A DNA stretch of 54,138 nucleotides, taken from positions 1 to 54,138 of the forward strand of contig JAKFUU010000048.1 of the NCBI GenBank assembly GCA_021732525.1, in the 5' to 3' direction. Both the position numbers and the translations under genes were made by a program. Numbering within the stretch: position 1 is the first letter of the stretch; every line of letters begins with the position of its first letter. The notes under the pieces were generated by a model that was not told the origin of the DNA, did not search any database, and saw nothing but the letters and a program-made list of their open reading frames with translations. The stretch comes from Sphingomonadaceae bacterium. GTDB lineage: Bacteria; Pseudomonadota; Alphaproteobacteria; Sphingomonadales; Sphingomonadaceae. Below, piece by piece: positions 9,533-17,933 of the stretch.

Positions 9533-12493
9533 ATGACCATCGACAAAAATTTTGATCCCGCCGCCATCGAAAAAAAATGGTATGCGCATTGGGAAAACAC
9601 GGGCGCATTTCGCCCCGAACGCCCTGCCGCTGAACCCTTCACGATCGTCAACCCGCCGCCCAATGTGACCGGCAGCCTGCATATCGGCCATGCGCTCGAC
9701 AATACGCTGCAAGATATCCTGATCCGCCATGCCCGGCTTTTGGGCAAGGATGCGTTATGGGTCGTCGGCACCGACCATGCGGGCATCGCGACGCAGATGG
9801 TGGTCGAGCGGCAATTGAATGCCCAGCAGCAGAAGCGCACTGATTTCACCCGCGAAGAATTCATCGCCAAAGTGTGGGAATGGAAGCAGACAAGCGGCGG
9901 CGAAATTACCGGACAATTGCGCCGTCTGGGCTGCTCAATGGATTGGGAAAATGAACGCTTCACGATGGATGAAGGCTTCAGCAAGGCCGTCATCAAGGTG
10001 TTTGTGGATCTGTATAATCAGGGCCTGCTCTATCGCGACAAGCGGCTGGTCAATTGGGACCCGCATTTCAAATCGGCGATCTCCGACCTTGAAGTCGAAA
10101 CCCGCGAAGTGCAGGGCCATATGTGGCACTTCAAATATCCGCTCGCGGGCGGTGAAACCTACACCTATATCGAGCGCGACGCCGACGGCACCATCATTTT
10201 TGAAGAAATGCGCGACTATATTTCGATCGCTACAACGCGGCCCGAAACGATGCTGGGTGACGGCGCGGTTGCGGTGCATCCGGGCGATGAACGCTACAAA
10301 CCGATTGTTGGCAAGCTTTGCGAAATCCCGGTTGGGCCAAAGGAATATCGCCGCTTGATCCCGATCATCACCGACGAATATCCCGACCCCGATTTCGGTT
10401 CGGGCGCGGTGAAAATTACCGGCGCACATGATGCGAATGACTATGGCGTGGCACAACGCAACAATATCCCGATGTACCGCCTGATGGACGAGATTGCCGC
10501 GATGCGCAGCGACGGTGCCCCTTATGCTGAGGCCGCCGCACATGCGAAAGCGATAGCAAGCGGCGCGCCGTGGACTGCCGCCGATATCGACGCGCTGAAC
10601 TTGGTCCCAGATGCCTATCGCGGACTTGACCGTTACGAGGCACGCAAGCGCGTCGTTGCAGACATTGGCGCCGATGGGCTGATGATTAAGGTAGAAGACA
10701 AGACCATCCAGCAGCCATTCGGCGACCGTTCGGGCGTTGTGATTGAATCCATGTTGACCGATCAATGGTATGTCGATGCGAAGACTTTAGCCGGCCCCGC
10801 GATCGAGGCGGCACGCAAAGGTGCGGCGGGTGGCGGCTTTGACATCGTGCCCAAATCTTGGGAAAAAACCTATTATAACTGGATGGAAAATATCCAGCCC
10901 TGGTGCGTTTCGCGGCAATTATGGTGGGGGCACCGGATTCCGGCTTGGTTCGACGCCGATGGTGAAATTTACGTGGCCGAAGATGCGGCAGGTGCGCAGG
11001 CGCTGGCGGGCGAAGGCACCGCGCTAACGCAGGATGAAGACGTTCTCGACACATGGTTCTCCTCCGCGCTTTGGCCGTTTGGCACGCTGGGTTGGCCGGA
11101 AGATGCCGTTGCCCCCCTCCCCTTCAGGGGAGGGGACGGGGGTGGGGCCTCCCAGGATAGTGCAACGGGTGCGGAAACGCCCCACCCCAACCCCTCCCCT
11201 AAAGAGGAGGGGCTTAAGGTTCAATCCCTCCTCAACCGCCATTATCCCGGCGACGTCCTCATCTCCGGCTTTGACATATTGTTTTTCTGGGATGCGCGCA
11301 TGGCGATGCAGGGTTTGCATTTCATGAAAGACGTGCCTTGGAAAACGCTCTATCTCCACGGCCTCGTCCGCGCGGCGGATGGCAGCAAAATGTCGAAGTC
11401 GAAGGGCAATAGCGTCGATCCGATTGGGTTGATCGATGAATATGGTGCCGATGCCTTGCGCTTTTTCATGGCGGCGATGGAGAGCCAGGGCCGCGACATT
11501 AAGATGGATGAGGGCCGCGTTGCCGGATACCGCAACTTCGCCACCAAACTGTGGAACGCCGCGCGCTTTGCGCAATCGAATGGTATCGGCGGATCGCATT
11601 CGGTTTCCGCGCCCAAGGCCGAACTGGCGGTCAACCGCTGGATCATCGGCGAAGTTGTCGAGACCGTCGAGAAGCTCAACAAAGCCTTCGCCGAATTTCG
11701 CTTCGACGGGATGGCGGACGCGATTTATCACTTCGTCTGGGACCAGTTTTGCGACTGGTATCTGGAGTTGATCAAGCCCGCCTTCGTCGATGGCGAAAAG
11801 CAGGCGATGGACGCGGAGTCCAAGGTCGTCGCCGGGTGGGTGCTCGATCAGATTTTGGTGATGCTGCATCCCTTCATGCCGTTTATCACCGAAGAGTTGT
11901 GGCATTCGATGGCGGACTCAGGGCAGCCGCGGAAATATGACATCATCCATGCCGAATGGCCGCAGCCGGAGGCGTCCGCTAATCCCATTGTTGCCGCCGT
12001 CAATAACCAAGCGGTTGATGCGCAAGTCTACATGCACTGGCTGATCAAAACTATTATTGCTGTTCGTTCAGCGCGAAATGAGATGGGTATTAGTCCTGGA
12101 TTACCCTTGTCAGCATTTCTTGAGGACGTAACCTCAGATTTGTGGGGGATGCTTCCAGAGGTCCATTCGGTCTTTCAGAAGGTCGGTAGAATAAACATCC
12201 AGCGCGTTGGCAATGTGCCCACTGATGGCGTGTTGCGAATTGCAGCCCTCGGCGCGACGTTGGTGGTTTCTCTCGAAGGCGTCATCGACATAGACGCTGA
12301 ACGCGCACGAATAACCAAGGCGATGGAGGCCGCCGTCAAGGAACGCGATGCGCTTGCCGGCCGGCTCTCCAATGCCGCCTTTGTCGAACGTGCCAAGTCC
12401 GAAGCGGTGGAAAAAGCCCGCGCCGACATGGCCGAAAAAGCCGCAGAGGCGGAGCGACTTTCGGCGGCTTTGGCGCGTGTAACCGGGAAATGA
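9533..12493 (+). CDS. valS: Valyl-tRNA synthetase with an in-frame palindromic insert
   Basis: Charges tRNA-Val; essential, cytoplasmic. The 986 residues contain class Ia motif LHIGHALDN (about residue 48), the CP1 editing domain, the signature [10 protein letters not shown] (about residue 619), an anticodon domain and a C-terminal coiled coil ([19 protein letters not shown]) that binds the tRNA. Between LGWPE and [12 protein letters not shown], where homologues are expected to have a short link, there are about 40 extra residues rich in Gly and Pro ([17 protein letters not shown]) encoded by an inverted repeat at 11114-11212. The frame stays open through it. The ATG at 9533 gives the usual N terminus ([12 protein letters not shown]). 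Base composition around 12000-12260 looks more AT-rich than the rest, possibly a recombined patch. Confidence 0.97.
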   Translation: MTIDKNFDPAAIEKKWYAHWENTGAFRPERPAAEPFTIVNPPPNVTGSLHIGHALDNTLQDILIRHARLLGKDALWVVGTDHAGIATQMVVERQLNAQQQKRTDFTREEFIAKVWEWKQTSGGEITGQLRRLGCSMDWENERFTMDEGFSKAVIKVFVDLYNQGLLYRDKRLVNWDPHFKSAISDLEVETREVQGHMWHFKYPLAGGETYTYIERDADGTIIFEEMRDYISIATTRPETMLGDGAVAVHPGDERYKPIVGKLCEIPVGPKEYRRLIPIITDEYPDPDFGSGAVKITGAHDANDYGVAQRNNIPMYRLMDEIAAMRSDGAPYAEAAAHAKAIASGAPWTAADIDALNLVPDAYRGLDRYEARKRVVADIGADGLMIKVEDKTIQQPFGDRSGVVIESMLTDQWYVDAKTLAGPAIEAARKGAAGGGFDIVPKSWEKTYYNWMENIQPWCVSRQLWWGHRIPAWFDADGEIYVAEDAAGAQALAGEGTALTQDEDVLDTWFSSALWPFGTLGWPEDAVAPLPFRGGDGGGASQDSATGAETPHPNPSPKEEGLKVQSLLNRHYPGDVLISGFDILFFWDARMAMQGLHFMKDVPWKTLYLHGLVRAADGSKMSKSKGNSVDPIGLIDEYGADALRFFMAAMESQGRDIKMDEGRVAGYRNFATKLWNAARFAQSNGIGGSHSVSAPKAELAVNRWIIGEVVETVEKLNKAFAEFRFDGMADAIYHFVWDQFCDWYLELIKPAFVDGEKQAMDAESKVVAGWVLDQILVMLHPFMPFITEELWHSMADSGQPRKYDIIHAEWPQPEASANPIVAAVNNQAVDAQVYMHWLIKTIIAVRSARNEMGISPGLPLSAFLEDVTSDLWGMLPEVHSVFQKVGRINIQRVGNVPTDGVLRIAALGATLVVSLEGVIDIDAERARITKAMEAAVKERDALAGRLSNAAFVERAKSEAVEKARADMAEKAAEAERLSAALARVTGK
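11114..11212. repeat. Inverted-repeat element inserted in frame within valS
   Basis: The left arm (11114-11147) begins CCCCTCCCCTTCAGGGGAGG and the right arm (11180-11212) ends CCTAAAGAGGAGGGG; the arms pair over about 33 bases with a few mismatches, around a loop of about 32 bases. The length keeps the valS frame, giving a peptide with GGDGGG and [11 protein letters not shown]. The arms each contain a smaller hairpin (CCCCTCCCC, TTCA, GGGGAGGGG). This looks like a mobile intergenic palindrome that landed in a coding region. Confidence 0.85.
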
Positions 12494-12587
12494 GCATGCC
12501 GCCGCAAAATTAATCGACGCCGCGTTAACCTTTTATTATCCATATTCCGCTGAATTGGCCGCTCATGAATGGTTGGGAGTGTGCAAT

Positions 12588-12884
12588 ATGGCGAATAGTA
12601 TAAAGAGTGCGGCATTTTTGATCGAAAGCCGCCTTGCGGATGCCGCGATAGGCAGTGTTGATGCCTTGTTTGACCTGGGCATCGCCTTTTCAACCGGCGG
12701 CGGCGGGGTGGATGTCGATTTGATTGAAGCGCATAAATGGTTCAACTTAGCGGCTTTGAACGGCAGCGAAGAAGCGATGATGTGCCGCGCCGATATTAGC
12801 GACGATATGACCGCGCGCGAAATTGCCGAAGCCCAAAAACAGGCGCGTGCGTGGCTGCAATCGATGGATCGTCGGGCCGCTTGA
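12588..12884 (+). CDS. Small Sel1-repeat-like protein
   Basis: A 98-residue soluble protein. Residues about 20-60 (VDALFDLGIAFSTGGGGVD then EAHKWFNLAALNGSEEAM) match one Sel1-like tetratricopeptide hairpin, followed by an acidic-basic helix (AREIAEAQKQARAWLQ). Proteins of this size with one Sel1 unit are common in sphingomonads and probably mediate protein contacts; the partner is unknown. I chose the ATG at 12588 because of the GGGAG site nine bases upstream rather than the in-frame GTG-side extension from 12555. It follows valS by 94 bases and is convergent with cysH. Confidence 0.78.
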   Translation: MANSIKSAAFLIESRLADAAIGSVDALFDLGIAFSTGGGGVDVDLIEAHKWFNLAALNGSEEAMMCRADISDDMTAREIAEAQKQARAWLQSMDRRAA

Positions 12885-12909
12885 GGCCGGTCAGACTAAT
12901 CTTTATCCG

Positions 12910-13707
12910 TCAGAATATCGGATCATTCGCGCCGTTATCGTCGCTGAGCGCCGGTGTGTGGATGCCGCATTCGACCTTGTCCCACCCCTTCCAACGGCCC
13001 GAACGCGGGTCTTCGCCGGGCGCCACCCGCGATGTGCAGGGCGCGCAGCCGATTGAGGGATAGCCCGCCGCGACCAGCGGATGCGCGGGCAAATTATGCG
13101 CGGTGCTATAAGCCTCAATCCGCGCTTTATCCCAATCGATCAGCGGATTGACCTTCAGCCGGCCTTCCGCCACCTCAAAACGCGGCAGGTTGGTGCGGGT
13201 TTCGGCCTGAAAGGCCTTACGCCCGCTAAATTGCGCGTCATAGGGCGCAAGCGCCGCCTTGAGCGGTAGCACCTTGCGGATATCGCAGCAGCCATCGGGA
13301 TCATAAGACCAGCGCAGGCCATTTTCATCTTTCTTGATCAGCAAGGCCGGGTCGGGCATGATATTGATCAGATTGGTGAGACCAATGCGCTGAACCAGCA
13401 GATCGCGGTAAGCCAGGGTTTCGGAAAAATGCTTGCCGGTTTCCAAAAATAGCACGGGAATATCGCGCCGGATGCTGCCGATCAGATGCAGCAGCACCGC
13501 ACTTTCCGCGCCAAAGCTGGATACGATCGCGGCGTCGCCGAGCATATTATCGGCAAATAGCGCGGTCAGCATTTCCGATGTATCGCGCCCGCGAAACATA
13601 TGGTTCATCCGCACCGCATCGGTCGCGCTATAACGCGGGCCGGTATCGATACGGTCCGCCCGGCGGCGCTGTTCGCCGCCGGCAAGCGCGAGGCGGGCGT
13701 TAGCCAT
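12910..13707 (-). CDS. cysH: Adenylyl-sulfate (APS) reductase, [4Fe-4S] type
   Basis: Reduces activated sulfate to sulfite for cysteine synthesis. The 265-residue protein has SSFGAESAVLLHLI (nucleotide loop), FLETGKHFSET, the cysteine pair in DGCCDIRK and the later CAPC, then the catalytic cysteine in VECGIH. The CC...CxxC set binds a [4Fe-4S] cluster and marks the bacterial APS-using group rather than the PAPS-only E. coli type. The ATG at 13707 overlaps the end of the DUF934 gene by 8 bases, and the frame upstream of it is not plausible. It is the last gene of the leftward sulfite operon and faces the Sel1-like gene. Confidence 0.94.
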   Translation of the reverse strand: MANARLALAGGEQRRRADRIDTGPRYSATDAVRMNHMFRGRDTSEMLTALFADNMLGDAAIVSSFGAESAVLLHLIGSIRRDIPVLFLETGKHFSETLAYRDLLVQRIGLTNLINIMPDPALLIKKDENGLRWSYDPDGCCDIRKVLPLKAALAPYDAQFSGRKAFQAETRTNLPRFEVAEGRLKVNPLIDWDKARIEAYSTAHNLPAHPLVAAGYPSIGCAPCTSRVAPGEDPRSGRWKGWDKVECGIHTPALSDDNGANDPIF

Positions 13708-14143
13708 GACGCAGCTTCCAGATCGCTTGCGCGCCGTCGGCTGCGCCCTGATAAGCATGCGGATAGACGGCCAGCGCGCGTTCGACCGCCTCGGGATTTA
13801 ACGATCCTTCGGGCGCAAAGCTGTCGAAACCGCAGCGGCGCATGAAGGCGATTTGATCGACCAGGACATCACCCTGCGCGCGCAATTCGCCTATATAGCC
13901 CGCCTCGCGCAAGATCCGCGCGCTGCTATAGCCGCGGCCATCGCGATATTTGGGAAAGGCAATTTCAATCAGCGACAGGCGGCCTAAATGCGGGATCAAC
14001 CGCCGGGCATCATCATCGGGTTCGAGACGCACCGCGCCGGCGTTCGACTGATCGAGAAAGGCATCGAGCGTGACCGAGGGCTGTTCGGCAACCTCGTCAT
14101 CGCGGTAACGCGGCCATGCGCCGCCTTGCGCGGGCTCAACCAT
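13700..14143 (-). CDS. DUF934 protein of the sulfite-reduction operon
   Basis: A 147-residue soluble protein of the DUF934 family, recognisable by the C-terminal half: LIEIAFPKYRDGRGYSSARI, then GELRAQGDVLVDQIAFMRRC and a Phe/Ala-rich tail. Family members almost always lie next to sulfite reductase and APS/PAPS reductase and are often annotated as an oxidoreductase, but no enzyme activity is established. The ATG at 14143 overlaps the cysI stop region by 8 bases, and its own stop overlaps cysH, so translation is tightly coupled. Operon position suggests it helps electron delivery to, or assembly of, the sulfite reductase; that is inference. Confidence 0.88.
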   Translation of the reverse strand: MVEPAQGGAWPRYRDDEVAEQPSVTLDAFLDQSNAGAVRLEPDDDARRLIPHLGRLSLIEIAFPKYRDGRGYSSARILREAGYIGELRAQGDVLVDQIAFMRRCGFDSFAPEGSLNPEAVERALAVYPHAYQGAADGAQAIWKLRHG

Positions 14144-15842
14144 AAATCGCCTCCTTAAAGGGTTCGAGGCCGACACGGCGGTAGGTATCGATGAAACGTT
14201 CCTCCCCCTCGCGCAGGCGGGTGTAAACTTCGGTGGCTTTTTCAACCGCATCGACCACCCCGTCTTCGTCAAAGCCGGGACCGATGATTTTGCCGATCGA
14301 CACATCCTGCGCGCCCGATCCGCCAAAAGTGAGCTGGTAATTTTCCACGCCTTTGCGGTCCACGCCCAAAATTCCGATATGGCCGGCATGATGGTGGCCG
14401 CAGGCATTGATGCAGCCGGAGATTTTCAGCTTCAACTCGCCCAGATCGCGCTGCCGATCGAGATTTCCAAAACGCTTGGAAATTTTCTGCGCGACGGGAA
14501 TCGATCGAGCGTTGGCCAGGCTGCAATAATCAAGGCCGGGGCAGGCGATGATGTCGCTGATCAGATCGAGATTGGCGTTGGCAAGGCCGGCTTCGCTGAG
14601 CGCTTGCCAAACCGTATAAAGATCGCGTTTGGCAACATGCGGCAACACGATATTCTGCGCATGGGTGACGCGCAGCTCGTCAAAGCCATATTTTTCGGCG
14701 AGATCCGCCATCACCTCCATCTGGCTTGATGAAGCGTCACCGGGGATACCGCCAATGGGCTTTAGGCTGATATTGACGATGGCATAACCTGGCGCTTTAT
14801 GGGGCTTCACATTTTGTTTTACCCAAGTTTCAAACGCCCCCCAATCGTCACCCCCGCGAAGGCGGGAGTCTATCTCCTGAACTATCGCGTCAATAGAATG
14901 GTCAGGAGATGGATCCCCGCCTTCGCGGGAATGACGAACTTCTGATTGAATGGGTTCAGGAAGGTCAAAAAAGACCGCAATCCGCTCCAGCTCGGCCAAG
15001 GGCGGGTCGATACCGAGCGCTTTCACATGCGCAAATTCTTCTTCAACTTGGGCGCGATATGCGTCCGCGCCAATTTCATGGACCAAAATCTTGATCCGCG
15101 CCTTGTAGATATTATCGCGCCGGCCATAGCGGTTATAAACGCGCAGACAGGCCTCAATATAGCTGAGCAGATCATCGGCTTTGACAAAGGAGTTAATCTC
15201 GGGCGCGATCATCGGCGTGCGGCCCATACCGCCGCCAACAAACACGCGCGCGCCCAATTCGCCATCTTTCTTCACCAGCTCCAGCCCGATATCATGCAGC
15301 CGCATCGCGGCGCGGTCCTCCGGCGAGGCGATCACGGCGATTTTGAATTTGCGCGGCAAATAGCTAAATTCGGGGTGAAATGTGCTCCATTGGCGGAGCA
15401 ATTCGGCCCAGGGGCGCGGATCGGTAACTTCATCGGCGGCGGCGCCGGCATATTGGTCCGACGAAATATTGCGGATGCAATTGCCGCTGGTCTGGATCGC
15501 GTGCATTTCCACGCTCGCCAGCTCTTCTAGCAAATCACCGCATTCCTCCAGCTTGATCCAGTTATATTGGATATTTTGCCGCGTGGTGAAATGGCCATAA
15601 TCGCGGTCATATTTGCGCGCGATATGGGCCAGCATCCGCATCTGCCGGCTGTCGAGCGTGCCATAAGGTATGGCTACGCGCAGCATATAGGCATGCAGTT
15701 GCAGATAGAGGCCATTCATCAGCCGCAGCGGTTTAAACTGATCCTCGGTCATCTCGCCCGCGAGACGGCGCTTCACCTGATCGCGAAATTCGGCAACGCG
15801 GGCATCGACCATCGCCTGATCATAATTATCATATTTATACAT
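14136..15842 (-). CDS. cysI: Sulfite reductase hemoprotein (nitrite/sulfite reductase family) with in-frame palindromic insert
   Basis: Six-electron reduction of sulfite to sulfide using siroheme and a [4Fe-4S] cluster. The 568 residues form two ferredoxin-like/NiR-SiR halves. The cluster and siroheme ligands are CPGLDYCS and SGCINACGHHHAGH, the C-x5-C ... C-x3-C pattern. About residues 301-333 (HSREGGDPS ... DSRLRGGDD) come from a repeat at 14845-14937 inserted in frame in the linker before FETWVKQNVKPH. No flavoprotein subunit (cysJ) is nearby, so the electron donor is probably ferredoxin or another flavoprotein elsewhere. The ATG is one base after the DUF2849 stop. Nitrite reductase is the main alternative, but the neighbours favour sulfite. 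Confidence 0.93.
   Translation of the reverse strand: MYKYDNYDQAMVDARVAEFRDQVKRRLAGEMTEDQFKPLRLMNGLYLQLHAYMLRVAIPYGTLDSRQMRMLAHIARKYDRDYGHFTTRQNIQYNWIKLEECGDLLEELASVEMHAIQTSGNCIRNISSDQYAGAAADEVTDPRPWAELLRQWSTFHPEFSYLPRKFKIAVIASPEDRAAMRLHDIGLELVKKDGELGARVFVGGGMGRTPMIAPEINSFVKADDLLSYIEACLRVYNRYGRRDNIYKARIKILVHEIGADAYRAQVEEEFAHVKALGIDPPLAELERIAVFFDLPEPIQSEVRHSREGGDPSPDHSIDAIVQEIDSRLRGGDDWGAFETWVKQNVKPHKAPGYAIVNISLKPIGGIPGDASSSQMEVMADLAEKYGFDELRVTHAQNIVLPHVAKRDLYTVWQALSEAGLANANLDLISDIIACPGLDYCSLANARSIPVAQKISKRFGNLDRQRDLGELKLKISGCINACGHHHAGHIGILGVDRKGVENYQLTFGGSGAQDVSIGKIIGPGFDEDGVVDAVEKATEVYTRLREGEERFIDTYRRVGLEPFKEAIYG
14845..14937. repeat. Inverted-repeat element (family C) inserted in frame within cysI
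   Basis: The left arm starts TCGTCACCCCCGCGAAGGCG and the right arm ends CGCCTTCGCGGGAATGACGA. About 36 bases on each side pair with roughly five mismatches, including the inner TATCTCCTGA / TCAGGAGATG stretch, leaving a loop of about 21 bases. The translated ends, HSREGGDPS and DSRLRGGD, are the peptide signature this repeat type gives when read through. The smaller copy at 3944-3975 is intergenic. Confidence 0.88.
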
Positions 15843-15843
15843 A

Positions 15844-16140
15844 TCAGATCACCCAGTCACCCGCCGCAGGATCGGCAGGTTTCAATGTAAGGTCAGGACG
15901 AACGGTGGGGCCAAGCGCACGGACGCGGTCCTTGATATGCGCGGGACGCGGGCCTTCGGGGGTGGGCAATGCATCGATGATATAGGGCGCATTCACGCGG
16001 CGCGCGCCTTCTTCGGCATGGAGGATGGCCTCACCGGCCTCACCCACGTCAAGCGCATCCTCGACATGCAGCGACCAACCGCTGCCCGTCCACCAAGTGA
16101 CGGCGCCTGTGGCGAGATCATTTCCGGTTAGTAATTTCAA
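15844..16140 (-). CDS. DUF2849 protein of the sulfite-reduction operon
   Basis: A 98-residue protein of the DUF2849 family: KLLTGNDLATGAVTWW at the N terminus, then a conserved middle (EAILHAEEGARRVNAPYII) and a Pro-rich C-terminal end (GPTVRPDLTLKPADPAAGDW). The family is found in alphaproteobacteria directly upstream of the sulfite reductase gene; its biochemical role is not known. The start is TTG at 16140 with GTGGAG seven bases upstream. It ends one base before cysI begins (TGATATG), so the two are translationally coupled. Confidence 0.88.
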   Translation of the reverse strand: MKLLTGNDLATGAVTWWTGSGWSLHVEDALDVGEAGEAILHAEEGARRVNAPYIIDALPTPEGPRPAHIKDRVRALGPTVRPDLTLKPADPAAGDWVI

Positions 16141-16162
16141 AATAACACTCCACTTTCCCTAT

Positions 16163-16191
16163 CGTCATGCTGAACTGATTTCAGGATGACG
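16163..16191. repeat. Palindromic repeat (family D, minimal) overlapping the 3' end of cobA
   Basis: CGTCATGCTGAA and the inverted TTCAGGATGACG flank CTGAT. The arms match the ends of the larger repeat at 42781-42869. The cobA stop codon (16181-16183) and its last few residues (ATSS) are encoded by this repeat. Confidence 0.7.
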
Positions 16192-16972
16192 TTGCATTTT
16201 CCATTACCCTTGGGGCCAGAAGTTTCATGGCGCTTGCGGCGTTTGAACCCAGCACAACATCTCCAACCACAATGATCGCAGGCGATTGGATATGTTCGCG
16301 TTCGATCATATCCCCCATATCGGTCAGCAAGGTGCGAAGCGCCCGCGCACCGGGCCGTGTGGCGCGTTCGAGCACCGCCACCGGGGTGCCGGGCGACAGG
16401 CCGTCGGCGATCAATTTTTCGCTAATTTCCCTTGCGGTGGCAACGCCCATATAGATCACCAGCGTGCGGCCTTTTCCGGCCAGCCCTGCCCAATTTTGAT
16501 CGGTCAGCCCCTTGCATTGTCCCGCGACGAAAGTGACCGCGCTGGAGGCATCGCGGTGGGTGAGCGGCAGCATGGCCTGCGCCGCGCCGCCCAGCGCCGC
16601 CGATATGCCGGGAACCACCTCAACCGCCAGGCCCGCCGCGCGGCAAGCTTCGGCCTCTTCACCGCCGCGGCCAAAGATAAAGGGATCGCCGCCTTTTAAC
16701 CGAACAACCCGGCGGCCAGCCAAGGCTTCGCGCGCCAGAATTGCATGAATGTCGTCTTGCGGCACGCTGTGCTGGCTGCGCTGTTTGGCGACAGAAATAA
16801 ACCGCGCGGCGGGGTTGCACATTGCGATAATCGCTGGGTCGACCAGCCCGTCATGCACGATGACATCGGCTTCGGCTATCAACCGCGCGGCTTTTAACGT
16901 CAATAGTTCCGGGTCGCCGGGGCCGGCCCCAACCAGATAGACGGTGTTTTGAACGAATCGCGCTTGTGTCAT
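16181..16972 (-). CDS. cobA: Uroporphyrinogen-III C-methyltransferase (SUMT)
   Basis: Adds two methyl groups from S-adenosylmethionine to uroporphyrinogen III to form precorrin-2, the branch to siroheme and cobalamin. The 263 residues show VYLVGAGPGDPELLTLKA (first SUMT signature), VVRLKGGDPFIFGRGGEEAE (second signature) and VVPGISAALGGAAQAMLPLTHR. It is a single-domain enzyme without the CysG dehydrogenase/chelatase domain, so the next siroheme steps are encoded elsewhere. The ATG at 16972 (MTQARF) is chosen; a TTG at 16990 would add six residues. First gene of the sulfite operon, it supplies the cofactor of CysI. Its promoter must lie in 16973-17050. The stop codon sits in a palindromic repeat. 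Confidence 0.95.
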   Translation of the reverse strand: MTQARFVQNTVYLVGAGPGDPELLTLKAARLIAEADVIVHDGLVDPAIIAMCNPAARFISVAKQRSQHSVPQDDIHAILAREALAGRRVVRLKGGDPFIFGRGGEEAEACRAAGLAVEVVPGISAALGGAAQAMLPLTHRDASSAVTFVAGQCKGLTDQNWAGLAGKGRTLVIYMGVATAREISEKLIADGLSPGTPVAVLERATRPGARALRTLLTDMGDMIEREHIQSPAIIVVGDVVLGSNAASAMKLLAPRVMENATSS

Positions 16973-17049
16973 CCAAACATCATCGGCCAAAATCGGGCAT
17001 GCGACAAATCAAGATTTTTTGGCGTGGCACAAGAATAGCTTTGCGAAAG

Positions 17050-17922
17050 CTATTGCGCAATCAACGCTTTGGCGATGGCGCGGACCTCATCCGCCATATC
17101 ACCGCGTTCCAGCGCGATCGCCAAATTGGCCTCAATATAACCGACTTTAGAACCGCAGTCATACCGCTTGCCATCAAAAGTAACCGCATGAAAGGGTTGC
17201 TGCCCGATCATCTTTGCCATCGCGTCGGTCAATTGGATCTCGCCGCCCGCGCCCTTGCCCTGATTTTCGAGCGTCCGCATCACTTCGGGTTGCAAAATAT
17301 AGCGGCCCGAGATGATCAGGTTCGACGGCGCGTCTTTGGCTGCCGGTTTTTCGACAAGCCCGCGCACCTCGGTTAGCGCGCCATGGCGAGCGCCTGGATC
17401 GATGACGCCATAGCTTGACACTTTGTCCCGCGGCATTTCCAAAACGCTGATCAAATTTCCGCCGGTTTGATTATAAGCGGCCACCATTTGCGCCATACAG
17501 CCGGGCGAACCATGCATAAATTCATCGGGCAGGAAAATGGCGAAAGGTTCGTCGCCGACAATATCGCGCGCGCACCAGATGGCATGGCCAAGGCCCATCG
17601 GTTCCTGTTGCCGGACATAGGCGCAGTTGCCCGGACCAAGCCGTGTCGGTTCAAGAACGGAAAGGTCTTTGCCGCGTTCCGCCATCGTTCGTTCCAATTC
17701 GAACGCAATGTCAAAATGGTCTTCGATCGCGCCTTTGCCGCGTCCGGTGACAAAGATCATCTGTTCGATACCGGCCTCGCGCGCCTCGTCCACGGCATAT
17801 TGGATCAAAGGCCGGTCAACGATTGGCAACATTTCTTTCGGAATGGCTTTGGTCGCCGGCAGGAAACGGGTGCCAAGGCCGGCGACGGGAAATACCGCCT
17901 TACGGATAGGTTTGTGGGTCAT
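17050..17922 (-). CDS. galU: UTP--glucose-1-phosphate uridylyltransferase
   Basis: Makes UDP-glucose for exopolysaccharide, LPS or glycolipid synthesis. The 290 residues begin KAVFPVAGLGTRFLPATKAI, the nucleotidyltransferase P-loop, followed by PKEMLPIVDRPLIQYAVDEA. Later come FVTGRGKGAIEDHFD, IFLPDEFMHG (metal/UTP site) and GLVEKPAAKDAPSNL, all standard in bacterial GalU. The ATG at 17922 is the usual start; the frame is open to 18036 but that part overlaps msrA. It starts 11 bases after the msrA stop, so the two are probably co-transcribed. The stop lies within a small stem-loop (AATAGCTTT, GCG, AAAGCTATT). Confidence 0.96.
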   Translation of the reverse strand: MTHKPIRKAVFPVAGLGTRFLPATKAIPKEMLPIVDRPLIQYAVDEAREAGIEQMIFVTGRGKGAIEDHFDIAFELERTMAERGKDLSVLEPTRLGPGNCAYVRQQEPMGLGHAIWCARDIVGDEPFAIFLPDEFMHGSPGCMAQMVAAYNQTGGNLISVLEMPRDKVSSYGVIDPGARHGALTEVRGLVEKPAAKDAPSNLIISGRYILQPEVMRTLENQGKGAGGEIQLTDAMAKMIGQQPFHAVTFDGKRYDCGSKVGYIEANLAIALERGDMADEVRAIAKALIAQ

Positions 17923-17933
17923 GACTTGGGCGT

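Noticed and set aside
11024-11905. Minus-strand frame of 293 residues inside valS
   Set aside because: Antisense shadow; reads through the palindromic insert and shows no domain.
17034-17054. Stem-loop AATAGCTTT, GCG, AAAGCTATT at the galU stop as an intrinsic terminator
   Set aside because: No U-tract follows on the minus strand and it overlaps the stop codon.
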